Shown: positions 5,885 through 6,624 of the stretch, piece after piece | How the letters are laid out: each line of letters opens with the position of its first letter | How positions within the stretch are numbered: the stretch's first letter is position 1 | From: an uncultured Rhodoluna sp. | Lineage (GTDB): Bacteria > Actinomycetota > Actinomycetes > Actinomycetales > Microbacteriaceae | NCBI GenBank assembly: GCA_937898095.1 | Contig: CALDKR010000238.1 | Location: 1-6,624, forward strand | DNA length: 6,624 nt | Direction of reading: 5' to 3' | Notes under the pieces: model-generated | Told to the model about the DNA's origin: nothing | Seen by the model: the letters and a program-made list of their open reading frames with translations, nothing else | Database searches by the model: none | Translations under genes and position numbers: made by a program

Positions 5885-6193
5885 ATGACCAAAGCGCAGA
5901 GTGTCACTTCACTGGGTCAATCTCCTGAAGATGAGCGAAAAGCTCGAATGATCAAATACACCATCGCAATGTCGGTTCGAGTGCTGTGTTTGATTCTCGG
6001 CATGGTGGTTCAGGGTTGGCTGATGTGGGTTATGTTCGCCGGAGCAATCCTTCTGCCCTATTTTGCGGTTGTCATCGCGAACGCTCAAGGGTCAGGCAAG
6101 GCGCAGCCTCAAGCCCAATCCCCAGTGCACGAGACCATCAGCATTCCCGCCAGTGCGTTCACTGTGGTCGATCGCCCCAGCGATGATCAATAA
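5885..6193 (+). CDS. DUF3099 family small membrane protein
   Basis: A 102-residue protein of unknown function. A charged N-terminus including SPEDERKARMIKYTIAM (13-29) leads to two predicted transmembrane helices, about 26-44 and 46-66. The second contains GAILLPYFAVVIANA (53-67), matching the conserved LPYxAVVIAN core I recall for actinobacterial DUF3099. The tail (68-102) is Gln/Pro/Ser rich and probably disordered and cytoplasmic, though topology is inferred. The TAA stop overlaps the next ATG as TAATG, so it heads an operon with a small Cys/His protein and SURF1. That context hints at membrane or cytochrome-oxidase biogenesis but does not establish a function. Confidence 0.85.
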   Translation: MTKAQSVTSLGQSPEDERKARMIKYTIAMSVRVLCLILGMVVQGWLMWVMFAGAILLPYFAVVIANAQGSGKAQPQAQSPVHETISIPASAFTVVDRPSDDQ

Positions 6194-6426
6194 TGCTCGA
6201 GTCATTTTCATTATCTGGCGATTCAAGCAACGGCCAACCGACATTTATCAAGTGCTCTCGAGCCGGATGCATCCAAGCCGCAGCTAAACAAATCAGTTGG
6301 CGAAACCCTCGCATTCACACTGATGGTCGACGAAAAATCTGGTCAACCTGCGCCGAACATCAGGCATTTCTGCTTGACTATTTGGGGTCTCGAGGATTCG
6401 AGCCGCAATTGAAAGAAATTGAATGA
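6193..6426 (+). CDS. Small conserved Cys/His protein of unknown function
   Basis: A 77-residue soluble protein. C21 and C26 (CSRAGC), H42, and C53 with H56 (CAEH) form a possible C-x4-C...C-x2-H metal site, in a segment that also has SWRNPRIH (35-42) and W50. I recall similar actinobacterial proteins at this position, some labelled acetone carboxylase; the short length and motifs do not support that enzyme. No membrane segment or signal peptide is visible. Its ATG overlaps the DUF3099 gene stop (TAATG) and its TGA overlaps the SURF1 ATG (ATGA), so translation of the three is probably coupled. Zinc or copper binding is plausible by residue pattern only. Confidence 0.8.
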   Translation: MLESFSLSGDSSNGQPTFIKCSRAGCIQAAAKQISWRNPRIHTDGRRKIWSTCAEHQAFLLDYLGSRGFEPQLKEIE

Positions 6427-6624
6427 AATTCGACTCAGCATGGCTGAAATCTTCGTGGAAGCGCTGGCTGACCTGGCTGGTCTTGGCGACAATTTTTGCG
6501 ATTGCATGTGTCTTTCTGTCTAACTGGCAGTTCAATCGCCGCGCTGAAGCTGTTGCTCGCATAAACCTCATTGCCGCTAACTATGACCAGGCGCCCGTCG
6601 CGTTAGATGAGATCGGAAGAGCAC
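6423..6624 (+). CDS. SURF1 family cytochrome-oxidase assembly protein, N-terminal fragment
   Basis: The visible 67 codons begin MKFDSAWLKS and overlap the previous stop at ATGA. A basic segment (SSWKRW, 10-15) precedes one transmembrane helix at about 16-33. Then comes NWQFNRRAEAVARI (35-48), which is the WQxxR signature following the first helix of SURF1 proteins. SURF1 helps heme a insertion into, or assembly of, aa3-type cytochrome c oxidase at the membrane. The remainder of the protein, about 200 residues including the second helix, lies beyond the end. Residues 63-67 come from the last 15 or so bases, which match a sequencing adapter and are probably not genuine. Confidence 0.82.
   Translation, partial: MKFDSAWLKSSWKRWLTWLVLATIFAIACVFLSNWQFNRRAEAVARINLIAANYDQAPVALDEIGRA
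6610..6624 (+). other. Probable Illumina TruSeq adapter remnant
   Basis: The terminal 15 bases, AGATCGGAAGAGCAC, are identical to the first 15 bases of the standard TruSeq adapter and reach exactly to the last base of the window. A chance 15-base match exactly at an end is very unlikely. This looks like untrimmed read-through carried into a contig end, so the genomic sequence probably stops near 6609. Confidence 0.88.

Noticed and set aside
6293..6571. 92-aa minus-strand frame opposite the Cys/His gene and SURF1
   Set aside because: The plus-strand genes have overlapping starts, conserved motifs and an operon context. The minus frame has none.
1..6624. CRISPR arrays, insertion sequences, tRNA or rRNA genes, phage or defence genes
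   Set aside because: No regular repeats, transposase motifs, cloverleaf-like sequences or recognisable defence domains were seen. The window is nearly filled by housekeeping genes.

Overview
The window carries about eleven genes typical of a moderate-GC actinobacterium. A freshwater Microbacteriaceae of the Luna type (Rhodoluna/Aquiluna-like) is my best guess. That rests on the divergent actinobacterial-type glgA/glgC pair, a cysteine-free type B L31, a DUF3099 membrane protein, leaderless-looking starts, and tightly packed genes of modest GC. The genus is inference, not proof.

Left part (1-2280, minus strand). glgA (GT4 glycogen/maltose-1-phosphate synthase) is followed 9 bp downstream by an orphan ABC ATPase of the YlmA/ModF kind. 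After a 107-bp gap comes rpmE2 (L31 type B), cut by the window edge. The gap holds an extended -10 promoter, a 12-bp palindrome and a small hairpin over the rpmE2 ribosome-binding region.

Centre (2281-4260). A 45-bp divergent intergenic region separates glgA from glgC. It carries two mirror-image TAACAT boxes, each exactly 6 nt from an ATG, so both genes look leaderless. glgC (ADP-glucose pyrophosphorylase) overlaps serB (phosphoserine phosphatase) at GTGA. A perfect 15-bp-stem hairpin with A/T tracts on both sides then ends the converging transcripts.

Right part. On the minus strand, fabG is followed by a second short-chain dehydrogenase. The latter lacks the usual Y-x3-K motif but has Y-x6-K, the enoyl-ACP reductase signature, so the pair may supply both reductive steps of type II fatty-acid synthesis. 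Diverging from fabG is a plus-strand operon: a DUF3099 two-TM protein, a 77-aa Cys/His protein, and the N-terminus of a SURF1 cytochrome-oxidase assembly protein. The reading frames overlap at TAATG and ATGA.

The last 15 bases (6610-6624) exactly match the start of the Illumina TruSeq adapter and are probably not genomic, so the final five SURF1 residues should not be trusted. I see no mobile element, CRISPR array, tRNA or rRNA. Most of the window is conserved housekeeping sequence, and I found no clear new defence or mobile system.
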